Assembly (NCBI GenBank): GCA_034008185.1 | Contig: CM067084.1 | Coordinates: 60,154,599-60,218,598 of the forward strand | Length of the DNA: 64,000 nt | Direction: 5' to 3' | Source of the DNA: Gorsachius magnificus | Lineage: Eukaryota; Chordata; Aves; Pelecaniformes; Ardeidae | In this document: positions 47,636-58,012 of the stretch, piece after piece | Layout: the number at the start of each line of letters is the position of its first letter | Numbering within the stretch: the first letter of the stretch is position 1 | Position numbers and translations under genes: made by a program | Notes under the pieces: model-generated | The model's input: only the letters and a program-made list of their open reading frames with translations | Databases searched by the model: none | Told to the model about the DNA's origin: nothing

Positions 47636-48275
47636 CAAAGACAGTTCAAGATGGCTCCAAGGTGGACCTGCTACTGGCCAAAGCAGAGCCCATCAGTGAT
47701 GCTGTGATACCTCTGTGATATCACATTTAACAAAGGGTAAAAAAACACCACACAGCAGCTGTGAGAGAGAGGAGTAAGAATATGAGAGAGAAACAAATCT
47801 GCAGACAACCAAGGTCCATGAAGAAGGAGCAGGAGGAGGTGCTCCAGGCACCAGAGCAGAGGTTCCCTGCAGCCCATGGAACCACCTGCAGCCCTTGGAG
47901 GACCCTATGCCAGAACAGATGGATGTGCCCTGAAGGAAGCTGCAGATGGTGGAAAGGAGCAGGAAGGACCCACGTGGGAAGGACCCACATTGGAGCAGGT
48001 CATGAAGGACTGTATCCCATGGGAGGGACCTCATGCTTGAGCAAATGAACAGTGTGAGGAGGAAGGAGTGGCAGAGATGATATGCTTCATAACAGGGCCA
48101 CAACCCTATTCCCCCATCACGCTGTGCCTTCATCCTGACAGAAGGGAAGGCAGAATATTTGCCAACAAAAGAACTTAAGTTGAACCTGGGAAGATGGGGG
48201 TGGGTGGGAAGAAGGTTTTTTTAGGGTTTCCGCATCTTACTATCTTACTATTTTTAATTGTCAATAAATTAAATA
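47636..48275 (+). mobile_element. Decayed ERVL-type LTR
   Basis: The stretch CAAGATGGCTCCAAGGTGGA, then CCAAAGCAGAGCCCATCAG, several GGACC(C/T)A-type repeats (GAAGGACCCACGTGGGAAGG), and near the end AATAAATTAAAT at about 48265-48275 resemble old avian ERVL LTRs that end in a TTGTCAATAAATTAAAT-like block. It is clearly less AT-rich than its surroundings. Boundaries are approximate; the LTR might begin at 47624 (TGTACAG), inside the 35-bp repeat. The open frames within it on both strands are chance frames in GC-richer DNA. Confidence 0.55.
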
Positions 48276-51200
48276 GGCCAAGATTAACCAACCGCATATA
48301 CTTGAAATCTTAACAGTCAGGTCAAAGATTCATTATTAGTCCAGATCTAATTATTACAGAAAAAGAAAATAAATTATTAGTAACATTAAAATTGTTAGAC
48401 ACACACATTTCCTAGTACTTACCCCTTTCACTGGTGTTATGCTCAACTTTCCACTGCTCTAAAGATCCATGCTTCCAGCCTGCTGGTTGTTGAGGGGTAC
48501 GACAATGAATAGCACTCGTAGGAAGGAATATGATGTTGAGTTTAATTTCCTCTGCACTCTAAGATCTGTTTGGGATTATTTTAAGATATTTTCTTTTACA
48601 GCTTTGATTTTTTCACTGGTCTGCAAATCATAACTGATTTTACCATGTAAGTGCTTTCTATGTGTGTTAAATACCATGTTTGTGTTCTGTTTGTTACCCC
48701 TAAACCCAGTTTTGTCCAGCTCCAGATCTGCGTTTCTTTGGCTGATGACTGTAGAGTTTATAGCTGTGGGTTCTCCAGTAACTTTTCACTACACCAAGAA
48801 ACAAGGTTACTTGTATTCTTTCTCCATGACACAGCATAGCACTCATCCAAATGTAGCTGAAGTGCAATTAAAAATAAAAGCGAATTTTAAATTAAATTTT
48901 AATATGCAGTTAAACAACTGCTAAAGAGCAGAGAGCTTAGCACTCTGCATTACAGATCCCTAAAATATTTGTAAGACTTTTTCTGTCAGTGTACTTGCAC
49001 TGATACCCTTGTAGTCCTTAAAAATAACCTCAGGAAGTTCAGTCAATTATTAACAGGTGACAATATTTATACTGCAGTAAATGCACATTTCTTCATTCTG
49101 CCTAATTTTGCTGTCACACATTAGCCACAGCTGACAAGATTAGGATGGGACATAACATGAGGAAACATACCACAATAAATCCCAAACTGACTCATCAGAT
49201 AGTACAAAGAAACTAATTATTTCTAGACTGGTATGCACTATAAATTGTACAGGAAACATGTGATCCAGGTTTAGTAAAACAAACAATTGTAGGGGAAGAA
49301 AAAACATCCTAATTTCTAGGAACACCATCAACAAGGGGATATCAATGTTTCCCAGGCAGGTATAATCATACAGCATTTGCCACATCACTAATTACTTTTG
49401 GGGTGTAGGAGGAATGGTGAAAAAAAGAAACCAAAAAAGCCCATCCCCCTTAGGATGTGCTAAAGATTCTTTTTCTCTTTTTAAAATACGTCTCCCAGGA
49501 AAAGGAAATCCATTGAAGCATACACAGTGATAGTTAAGAAAAAAGAAAACCTCAACAAACAGTTTAGTTCTAAAAGTCAAGCCTCTTATCCTGTTAGATT
49601 AGAAAAATCCATCTAATGAACTATTTAATTGAGTTTAACAAGACTGTTTATAGTTAATCCTAAATGCACTAATAGGAAACCTAAGGCCTACATTCAGTGT
49701 TAGTTTTGCTCCCTTTGGATGTTACTCATAATTACAGTTTGCTTTTTAATTATTCTTCCTCATGTATTCAATTTATGATTAAGACCAACAGCTTGCCCTG
49801 GAGGCTGAAAGTGCTGAGGTGGACACTGGTGAATCAGTGGAGAGCAACTCCTTCAACAATGTGCATCTACTCAGAAGCAGGCAAAAAGCTGCTTTTCACT
49901 CTAGTCATGAAATTCAGAGCTCAAGACAGGGGAATACTACTCCAGCAAGAGAACAACCTCTGATAACTCTCTAGGGAAAGGAGATTAAAGAAACAAATCC
50001 ATAGCTCTCAAACAAACACTTTTGTACTTTTATTGCAGAAAATTATGTTGTGTTGGTAATTAGAAGAACGGCTTTATCTATCTGTTGCCTGTATTGTATA
50101 GTCACACGGTGCCCAAGTTTTGCTTCTTCAGTTTGCTGTTTTCCCCTACACTTAGATATGTTATCCAGTATTGCATATTTGAATACTCTTTCCATGAAAA
50201 GTAATCTAAAAATGAAAATCTGTTGAAAATGTGGTAGGGGAACAAAAATGAGTGTTTTATTAGCCCCACCTGTCATTTTTGTTGAAGAATATGAAGGAAC
50301 TATGTATGGGAGTTTCTCTAGCATAAAATAGTATATTTCTGCCACAGAAGTATGTTGTTCTTGCACAGCATTGCCTTTGATTTCAAGAAGTACAGGACTG
50401 ATCACATTAGCTTTTTTGTTTAAACAACTCTTAATGATCTTTTGGGGTGGTAATATGGACTAATAGTTCTAGGAGTACTAGTGTTAGAAAGGATCTAGAA
50501 AGCACAAAACACGGAGTACTACAAGGCCATACAGCTGTGAAGTTAAAAAATTAATAATTAATAGTAAATAATTTTGAAATGCTGTGGATATGTATGAAAT
50601 TAATTTATTGCAGAAAGTTACTGAAAAATACCTTTGTACATTTGGAATTCACAGGTTGACTTTCACAGGCAATAATCACAAGCAAGCTTTACAGAACTTT
50701 TCTACATATCTTGACATGAAAACTTGTATAAAATACCAGTACAATATCTGGGGCAAAATTCTAAAGACTGCGAGGTCTCATCCTCCCTGTTACGTTCTCT
50801 CACCATTAACCTACTCCATTATTCTTATGTAGCTCAGTCCACTATCTAAAAATGGAGGTATCATCTCCTTATCCTCAGGAGTTATAATGGTAACAGGAAT
50901 ACATTAACTAGGTTGCACAGATAAAAATTCTGACAAAGTTATGGGGATTTTCCACTTAGACATCCCTGGGACAGGATTTCAAAGCTACTTGTAATATTGA
51001 ATGTCCTTCTGTATACATTGATTCTGGAGTTTTTATCTTTTTCATACATTTATAATATGGCGTTAAAATATCGTCCATATATTTCCCTATGAACTCATAA
51101 CAGTTCATATTTCTTCACTTTAGATTCAAAACATTGATTATCCATTGATTATTTTCTATACTAAGTTTTGAAGTGACCTGTATGAATGAGTTTTCTGATT

Positions 51201-54120
51201 CGTATCAAAAGACCCCATTTGACACTGATGGGATGTCTATGAACAGCATCTTCTTGCTACATATACATTAAATGTTATTTCAAATCAAACAGCTGAGATG
51301 AAATGTGCACCATGAAGATAGATTACTGATGACAGACAGATAGATAGATAAGATAGAGTATCCTTCTGTAGAAATTCCATACAGTGCTCTGCAGCAGAAC
51401 TACTTTATGCTTGACACAGAATTTTGAATACGGATTTTTCTGAACACTGAAGGAAAACAATGGCATTATGAAATTATTTGTGAGACCACTGCCAGGACAT
51501 AGGAAAACTTGAGTGCAGAATTACCACATGCCATGAAGCCCATTAAGCCTGCCAGCTTAACTGTTTAGGATGAGATCAGGTGTAAGTCGTCTCTTCATTC
51601 GCTGGAATCCCCTCCTTTTCTGTATTCAAAGATGGAAGGTCTAAGAATCATTCTTCTGGAAGAATTAGATATGAAAGAGCATACACTGGGTGACAAATCG
51701 AAGAAACATATTTTTAAAAATAGTTACATATTGCAAACACAAAATAGAATTAAAAATATTTTTATATTTCTTCATTGTCTACATTTTCTTCCGTCTTTAG
51801 GATTTGTGTATGAATTCAGTAGCTTATTACTTCCTTAAGCATTCTTGCCAATCAAAATGTCTGTCACTGCTGAAACTGAACACTGAAACAAAGTGCTGAC
51901 ATTAAGCCACAAGAACCAATTTTCATAGAGAGCTACTTAAGTATTCTAGAGCAGCATTTTTGTATCAGACAGGCCTTAGGGTATTTGTGATTCGTATAGT
52001 TTTAATGGGAAGCAAGGCAGAAAAAAAACAACCATAGCTGATAGCATGGATGAATGCAAAAAGTAATCTGAAAAGATTTTAAGAATAAACCTGCTATGCT
52101 GCTTCTATTTGTTTCTCACTATTGATACCAGAACTATGATTCCTGTCATCCACTATTGTTTCAGGGGGGAACTGTGCTTTCTTCACTCTGCACTGAGCTG
52201 CTAGGCAGAGGTAGCCATAGGGAATTGTTCTCAAGGTAAGGATACTTTTCAGGGGGAATGGCCTGAAATGTAGCTTTTCATAGTGCTATGAAATTTAAGC
52301 TCATATGTGGCTCCCTTTTGCCCTATTTGTCAATAGTGAACTCAAACATTAAATTACTTTTCTATATTAATTAACTAATAATTTTGATAATATTCAGTAA
52401 CTTTTTTTTTTTCTTTATGTTATTAACTTGGAGGGCCTGAAAATCCTTTAGTTTCATACTAAATATTTCTAAGGCCATTGAAAGGTAACACACTATGAAA
52501 CCCCTCTTTGTAACAGATGAAGTAAAAGCATGGAAAACTCTGTGTCTCCAGTATACTCAATCCTGATTTGAAGGGACAGATTCTATGAGATTCGAAGATA
52601 GCACCTTTATTGCAATCATTTGGTCCTTGGGCCAGTTAGATAATGATATTTGATATGAACTTGTACAGGCTTGGGAGGTACATAATTACACTCATTAGGG
52701 CTCTGAATAAAATTAATGATTTTCTGTGTGTGAACCAAAACATAGCTTTAATAATAGACATACTGGATCATATACATCTATAAAATACTTACAACTTAGT
52801 GTATTATTTTAAGGACGAAGTATATGTTTGAGTGGTAATAGCAATCTTGAGTAGGGAATATAGTAAAAATTCTGGGAAATCTTATTCTCTCTTCTATTGT
52901 AAATTATTTTCAGAAAGGGCAATCAATTTTTTTTTATATTAAGAAAATGAATGTTGATTCTCAAAAGCAGAGACACTTAAAAGTCTCACGCAATATATAA
53001 CATGTTTGATACCTTACATGCTGTAATGTATCCCACAGTCTAGAAAACCAACAGACACCACAACTGGGGAAAGTTAAGATTAAAAAATGTTCAAAATGAG
53101 AGTTCCCTCTGCTTAGAATATTCCATCCTGTCTAGGGAATAAAACCTATGCATTTAAGTGCTTCAGTAATGGAATCTTATTAAATGAGTGTTTCTCATTC
53201 ATCTTTTCTATACAGAATAAAACATTCAGGTGTTTGAAGAGGAAAGAAGTACAGCTTTTGCTGAAGGGGATATAGGCATTTATCTTTTCAACCAGAATAA
53301 AACCATTGTGTGTGGTCATCTATGCTCTGAAATGTAACAGAAGAAAAGACCAGAAGAGGCTTGAAAGACTTCAGCTTTTTTTTTTTTTTTAAATTATTTC
53401 AGGGGGTTGCCTTATGGTTATTCACCCAGCCAAAACTTTATATGTCTCTTTGTTGTAACTTTATTTTTAAAAGGGTGTTATATTGTAAATTTTACTGTAG
53501 TCAAGGTGAAATTTGTCATGTTTTTTTCCTTAATGACTCAGCTTTGTCTCAGTCTCTTCTACCTATCAACAGAAAAAGTTCAAATACAGGAATTAACCTA
53601 CAAGATAATCACATATGGTAGGATGACAAGAAAAAATATGTATTATAAATTTCATGTCTTTACAACATAAGCAATTAAGAGTTCATCTGAATTAGAAAAA
53701 GGAAGTAGGTAATAGAATAGATGCCTGTTCTTTTATTCTTTTGATAAACTTGAAAATATTTGAAAATGAACAGATTAGAAAATAAAAAAGGAAAATTAGA
53801 AGGTAAAGTTCATGTCAGAAAAACCTAATGGAAAAAAAGCAGAGGATAATAGAATCTCAGCAGGGTCAGGTTGCCAACATGAAGAAGTGGATGAGTTCTA
53901 ATAATATTGCAGTAATTGGCATATTGAGGAGCACAAAAGTTTTAACATGAAAGATTTCCATTTGTAAATTGTACACATCCTTTTTAGTACAAAAGTCTTC
54001 TGAAATTCATTGGTTGCTGGAAATGCTTATAGTACAAAGAACACATTAACATTTGAAATTCTTTCTAAACATACACTAGTAACAATTTTAAGGACTTAAG
54101 AACCAGAAGACCAACTGCCC
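48276..54120. other. No gene seen; long AT-rich intergenic stretch
   Basis: About 5.8 kb. A (GATA)n/(GACA)n microsatellite lies near 51331-51352 and T-runs near 52400 and 53380. The less AT-rich segment at 49780-49960 has an 88-codon frame without motifs. Nothing else recognised. Confidence 0.45.
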
Positions 54121-56473
54121 TAAAGGTGGGCTTGGCTGTGGCAGATCTTCTTTCATCCCTCCAGAGAAACCTAGGTGCTCAACTGCCTCGCTGAAATGCC
54201 TTTACACCAATGCGCGCAGCATGGGGAACAAGCAGGAAGAGCTAGAGTTCTGTATGTGGTTGCGGGACCATGATCTCATCGCAATTACAGAGACATGGTG
54301 GGACAACATGCATGACTGGAATGCTGCCATCGATGGCTATGTGCTTTTCAGGAAAGACAGGCCTATGAGGTGAGGCAGTGGAGTCGCTCCTTATGTAAAT
54401 GAGGACGAGGAAGTAGACGAGGCCTTCTATAGACAGCTAAAAGTAGCCTTGCAATCGCAGGCCCTGGTTCTCATGGGAGACTTCAACTACCCTGATATCA
54501 ACTGGAAGGACCACACGGCAAGGTGTACACAATCCAGGAGGTTCCTGCAGAACATAGACGATAACTTTTTGACCCAGGTGGTGGAGGAGACAACAAGAAG
54601 TGGAGCGCTACTGGATCTTGTGCTGGCAAATAAAGAAGAACTGGTTGAGGATGTGAAGGTAGGGGGCAGGCTTGGCTGCAGTGACCATGAGATGGTGGAG
54701 TTCCAGATTCTGAGAGGGGGAAGCAGAACAACAAGTAGGACTACCACATTGGACTTCAGGAGAGCTAACTTTGGCCTCTTCAAGGACCTACTTGGAAGAA
54801 TTCCATGGGCTATGGCTCTTGAAGGTAGGGGAGTCCAAGAGAGCTGGCTGCTATTTAAGCAGCTCTTCCTCCGTGCCCAGGATCAGTGCATCCCTGTGAG
54901 TAGGAAATCAAGTAAACGAGGCAAGAGGCCTGCATGGATGAACAAGGAGCTCTTAGTGAAATTCAAAGAAAAGAGCAAGCTCCATGGAATGTGGAAAGAA
55001 GGTCAGGCCACTTGGGAGGCATACAGGAATGCTGCCAGAGCATGTAGGGAAGCAACTAGAAAGACCAAGGTTCACCTGGAACTCAGTTTGGCAAAGGATA
55101 TCAAACATAACAAGAAGGTCTTCTTTAAGTATATCAGCAGCAAACGGAAGACCAGGGGTAATGTGGGACCACTGCTGAACGAAATGGGTGCCCTGGTGAC
55201 AGAAGATACAGAGAAGGCGGAGCTACTGAATGCCTTCTTTGATTCAGTCTTCACTGCCAAGGCTGACCCTCAGGCTCCCCAGTCCTGGCAGGTAAGCGAG
55301 CAAGCTTGGAGAAAGGATGACTTTCCCTCAGTCAAGGTGGATCAGGTTAGGGATCTTTTAAGTAAGCTGGACACCCACAAATCCATGGGCCTCGATGGAA
55401 TGCACCCACGAGTGCTGAAGGAACTGACAGATGACATTGCTGAGCCACTTTCCATCATCTATGAAAGGTCGTGGAGAACAGGAGAGGTGCCTGAGGACTG
55501 GAAGATAGCCAGTGTCACTCCAGTCTTCAAAAAGGGCAAGAAGGAGGACCCAGGGAACTACAGGCCAGTTAGTCTCACCTCTGTCCCTGGAAAGGTGATG
55601 GAACAACTCATTCTGGGTGTCCTCTCCAAGCAAGTAGATGAAAGGAAGATCATCAGGAGTACCCAGCACGGATTCACCAAGGGGAAATCATGCCTGACCA
55701 ATCTGATAGCCTTCTATGATGGCATGACCGGCTGGGTAGATGAGGGGAGAGCGGTGGATGTTGTCTACCTTGACTTCAGCAAGGCTTTTGACACTGTCTC
55801 CCATAACATCCTCATAGGGAAGCTCAAGAAGTATGGGTTGGATGAGTGGACAGTGAGGTGGATTGGGAACTGGCTGAACGACAGGGCTCAGAGGGTTCTG
55901 ATTAGCAGGGCAGAGTCCAGTTGGAGGTCAGTAGTTAGTGGAGTTCCCCAGGGCTCAGTACTCGGCCCAGTCTTGTTCAATTTGTTCATCAATGACCTGC
56001 ACGAGGGGACAGAGTGTACCCTCAGCAAGTTCGCTGATGACACAAAACTGGGAGGAGTGGCTGATACGCCAGAGGGCTGCGCTGCCATTCAGCAGGACCT
56101 GGACAGGCTGGAGAGTTGGGCGGAGAAGAACCGGATGAAGTTCAACAAGGGCAAGTGCTGAGTGCTGCACCTGGGGAGGTCCAACCCAATGCACCAGTAG
56201 AGGCTGGGGGATGACCTGCTGGAAAGCAGCTCTGCTGAGAGGGACCTGGGAGTCCTGGTGGATGACAAGCTGACCATGAGCCTGCAGTGTGCCCTTGTTG
56301 CCAATAAGGCCAATGGCATCCTGGGGTGCATTAAGAGGAGTGTGGCCAGCAGGTTGAGGGAGGTTATCCTCCCCCTCTACTGTGCCCTGGTGAGACCCCA
56401 CCTGGAGTACTGTGTCCAGTTCTGGGCTCCCCAGTTCAAGAAAGATGAGGAACTCCTAGAAAGAGTCCAGAGG
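54121..56473 (+). mobile_element. CR1 LINE with endonuclease and RT, part 1 (split by a provirus)
   Basis: The longest CR1 here. It starts at about 54121, inside the start of the endonuclease (YTNARSMGNKQEELE, then ITETWWD). It continues through an internal deletion, the rest of the endonuclease, the RT and into the C-terminal region, where it is cut at 56473 by the minus-strand provirus. The same sequence resumes at 61633. The 6-bp repeat CAGAGG at 56468-56473 and 61627-61632 is the provirus target duplication, so the provirus is younger than the CR1. Confidence 0.92.
54449..56161 (+). CDS. CR1 ORF2: partial endonuclease plus reverse transcriptase
   Basis: 570 open codons. The first 90 residues are the C-terminal half of an APE-type endonuclease: [11 protein letters not shown] with the Asp/Asn pair, and CSDHEMVEF with the catalytic SDH. 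A basic linker follows (about 150-250), then the [29 protein letters not shown], motif [23 protein letters not shown] and the catalytic FADD at 528-531. It stops at a TGA (56159-56161) where CR1 usually has a CGN Arg codon; similarity continues beyond in the same frame. Upstream, the endonuclease N-terminus is separated by a TGA near 54372 and by loss of roughly 40 codons. The protein could not nick DNA normally. Confidence 0.85.
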   Translation: MQSQALVLMGDFNYPDINWKDHTARCTQSRRFLQNIDDNFLTQVVEETTRSGALLDLVLANKEELVEDVKVGGRLGCSDHEMVEFQILRGGSRTTSRTTTLDFRRANFGLFKDLLGRIPWAMALEGRGVQESWLLFKQLFLRAQDQCIPVSRKSSKRGKRPAWMNKELLVKFKEKSKLHGMWKEGQATWEAYRNAARACREATRKTKVHLELSLAKDIKHNKKVFFKYISSKRKTRGNVGPLLNEMGALVTEDTEKAELLNAFFDSVFTAKADPQAPQSWQVSEQAWRKDDFPSVKVDQVRDLLSKLDTHKSMGLDGMHPRVLKELTDDIAEPLSIIYERSWRTGEVPEDWKIASVTPVFKKGKKEDPGNYRPVSLTSVPGKVMEQLILGVLSKQVDERKIIRSTQHGFTKGKSCLTNLIAFYDGMTGWVDEGRAVDVVYLDFSKAFDTVSHNILIGKLKKYGLDEWTVRWIGNWLNDRAQRVLISRAESSWRSVVSGVPQGSVLGPVLFNLFINDLHEGTECTLSKFADDTKLGGVADTPEGCAAIQQDLDRLESWAEKNRMKFNKGKC

Positions 56474-56701
56474 TGTTGGAAGGGAAAGTCAGCCCAGTGT
56501 AACGATGGAATCTCAATATGAGTATGGTCGTTCTCCCTTTATTGCGCAGCTAACAAAAGCATATATAGGCAGAAAACAATAACATACATACACGTCACAC
56601 TGTGATTGGTAGAACACCATTATACACACACCTACATCGCTACTGTGACTGGGACGGATCATCTGTCCGGCGGAGGGGCTTCTCTTTCTCTTCTCTCCAC
56701 A
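56474..56701 (-). repeat. 3' LTR of the env-bearing provirus, U3 shortened
   Basis: 228 bp against 309 for the partner LTR. After the first seven bases of U3 (TGTGGAG) an 81-bp stretch present in the 5' LTR is missing. TATA (TATATA, 56561-56566) and poly-A signal (AATAAA, complement of 56538-56543) remain. The env frame ends inside this LTR at 56659. Confidence 0.88.
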
Positions 56702-57999
56702 ATTCCCCCTTTTTCTTTTTGCACAAGCAAAACAGTAGATACTAGTTTGGATAATAAACATTTCACAATACCTACTATAATAATGATAATTATTAGTCCT
56801 ACAGCTAAAAGCATTAACAAGCGTAAACCTTCCTTAAAGAGATCTTTCACCCATCCTGTTAGTCCCCATTGTTCAAACCACTTGTCCCAGGGACTTGTAT
56901 CTTGTTGCATTTTTCCTAAGCTCTTCTTCATCAAGGCAATTGACTGATGGATTGACTTACTATGATCGCTTAGGTTAAAACAGCACATGCCATCAAAATC
57001 TTCACATCCATGGCCTTGTGCCAATAGTAGAAAATCAATCACGGCACGACTTTGTAACAGAGCATGCCGTAGACTTTTTTGATCTAACAATAATTTTCCT
57101 AAAATCTCCGTCGTTATATTACTTTGTTTCTCTGACCAACAGGCAAGACGTGCTAGATTCTTTAAGGCATTACCAGCAGCAGCACCCGGTACAAAACCAG
57201 CTAAAGCAACGCGAGCAGCTACAGATAAAAGTTCAACATTGTCATTACAATCAGGGGTTAATAAGGCACGTTTTGTTCGACTCCGGCCGACAGACATAAT
57301 GATATTCCTAAGTTGACTAAGAGATGGTGCAAACATGGTTAGTTTACCTAAATAGCAAGGGCCACCAATGACATTTGCAGGTATGCCTTGCCAGGCTCTG
57401 TCCCCACAAATGAGGAACGTATTGGCAGGTAAAGCCTTAGCAGAACCGTTGTTCCAAATGCTACTTCCTCCTTTTGTTTTAGCTCCGTACGCTTCTAACC
57501 CTTGTTGCTTGTTAGAGGTGCCACAAAAAAAGCCTTTATCTTGGTAAGTATAATTACCATTACCGGTCACGTTTGTCCAATTTGCCCAATTAAACTGTTT
57601 GTGCAGGTTTGTTCGTTGTTGTGAGGTACCAAACATGAAACATGTCTGTGTCCAATTAGCTGACTGATTGCCTATTGCCTGGGATCCCAATAGTTGCAGT
57701 TCTTGGGGGTCCCAAGGTAATGTAACATTTAATCCCTTAATCAGCTTAGCAGAGCAATTCGCAATGATCATGTCATTGGCACAGCTATATGTCAAAAAGG
57801 CACCAAACTCTGAAGGGTCTAAAAAAGGAATACCAATTAAACAGGTTCGAAAGAGGTCTGTCACTGAGGCCATGGCTAAACAAAATTCTGATTGTCCTGT
57901 CTGATTCGCCCAAGTAACGCACATATTTTCCCTATAATTAATGTTGTGGAGGTTCATTGTTATCGGGATTATTATCCCTAGAAGCAGAGTTCTGAACAT
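56659..57999 (-). CDS. env: Retroviral envelope glycoprotein, full open frame
   Basis: 446 codons without a break. Env is the virion surface glycoprotein that binds receptors and fuses membranes. A short hydrophobic start (residues 3-15) can serve as signal, though the leader may come by splicing, since the frame is open some codons upstream into integrase. SU (to residue 244) has about eight N-glycosylation sites and no CXXC. The furin-type site RTKR is at 241-244. TM has a candidate internal fusion peptide between C251 and C287, heptad-like helices, an immunosuppressive-domain-like region just before C332, the CX6CC motif (C332, C339-C340), a second Trp-rich helix and a membrane span at about 393-415. 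Cys-flanked fusion peptide plus CX6CC is the alpharetrovirus pattern. SU is short for that group. The last 13 or so residues are encoded by the deleted U3. Expression is unknown. Confidence 0.9.
   Translation of the reverse strand: MFRTLLLGIIIPITMNLHNINYRENMCVTWANQTGQSEFCLAMASVTDLFRTCLIGIPFLDPSEFGAFLTYSCANDMIIANCSAKLIKGLNVTLPWDPQELQLLGSQAIGNQSANWTQTCFMFGTSQQRTNLHKQFNWANWTNVTGNGNYTYQDKGFFCGTSNKQQGLEAYGAKTKGGSSIWNNGSAKALPANTFLICGDRAWQGIPANVIGGPCYLGKLTMFAPSLSQLRNIIMSVGRSRTKRALLTPDCNDNVELLSVAARVALAGFVPGAAAGNALKNLARLACWSEKQSNITTEILGKLLLDQKSLRHALLQSRAVIDFLLLAQGHGCEDFDGMCCFNLSDHSKSIHQSIALMKKSLGKMQQDTSPWDKWFEQWGLTGWVKDLFKEGLRLLMLLAVGLIIIIIIVGIVKCLLSKLVSTVLLVQKEKGGIVERREREAPPPDR
56703..56725 (-). promoter_or_regulatory. 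Polypurine tract of the env-bearing provirus
   Basis: On the sense strand, AAAAAGAAAAAGGGGGAA lies one base before the 3' LTR. It is where plus-strand synthesis starts, and it also codes for part of the Env tail. An exact 23-nt copy lies inside pol at 59626-59648. Confidence 0.8.
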
Positions 58000-58012
58000 T
58001 CTGGCTGTTAGC

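Noticed and set aside
47693..48133. 146-codon minus-strand frame and overlapping + frame
   Set aside because: They lie in a GC-richer decayed LTR; Cys/Ser/Leu-rich shadow composition, no motif.
49697..49963. 88-codon frame in a less AT-rich patch
   Set aside because: Considered as a possible exon, but no recognisable protein and no clear splice sites.
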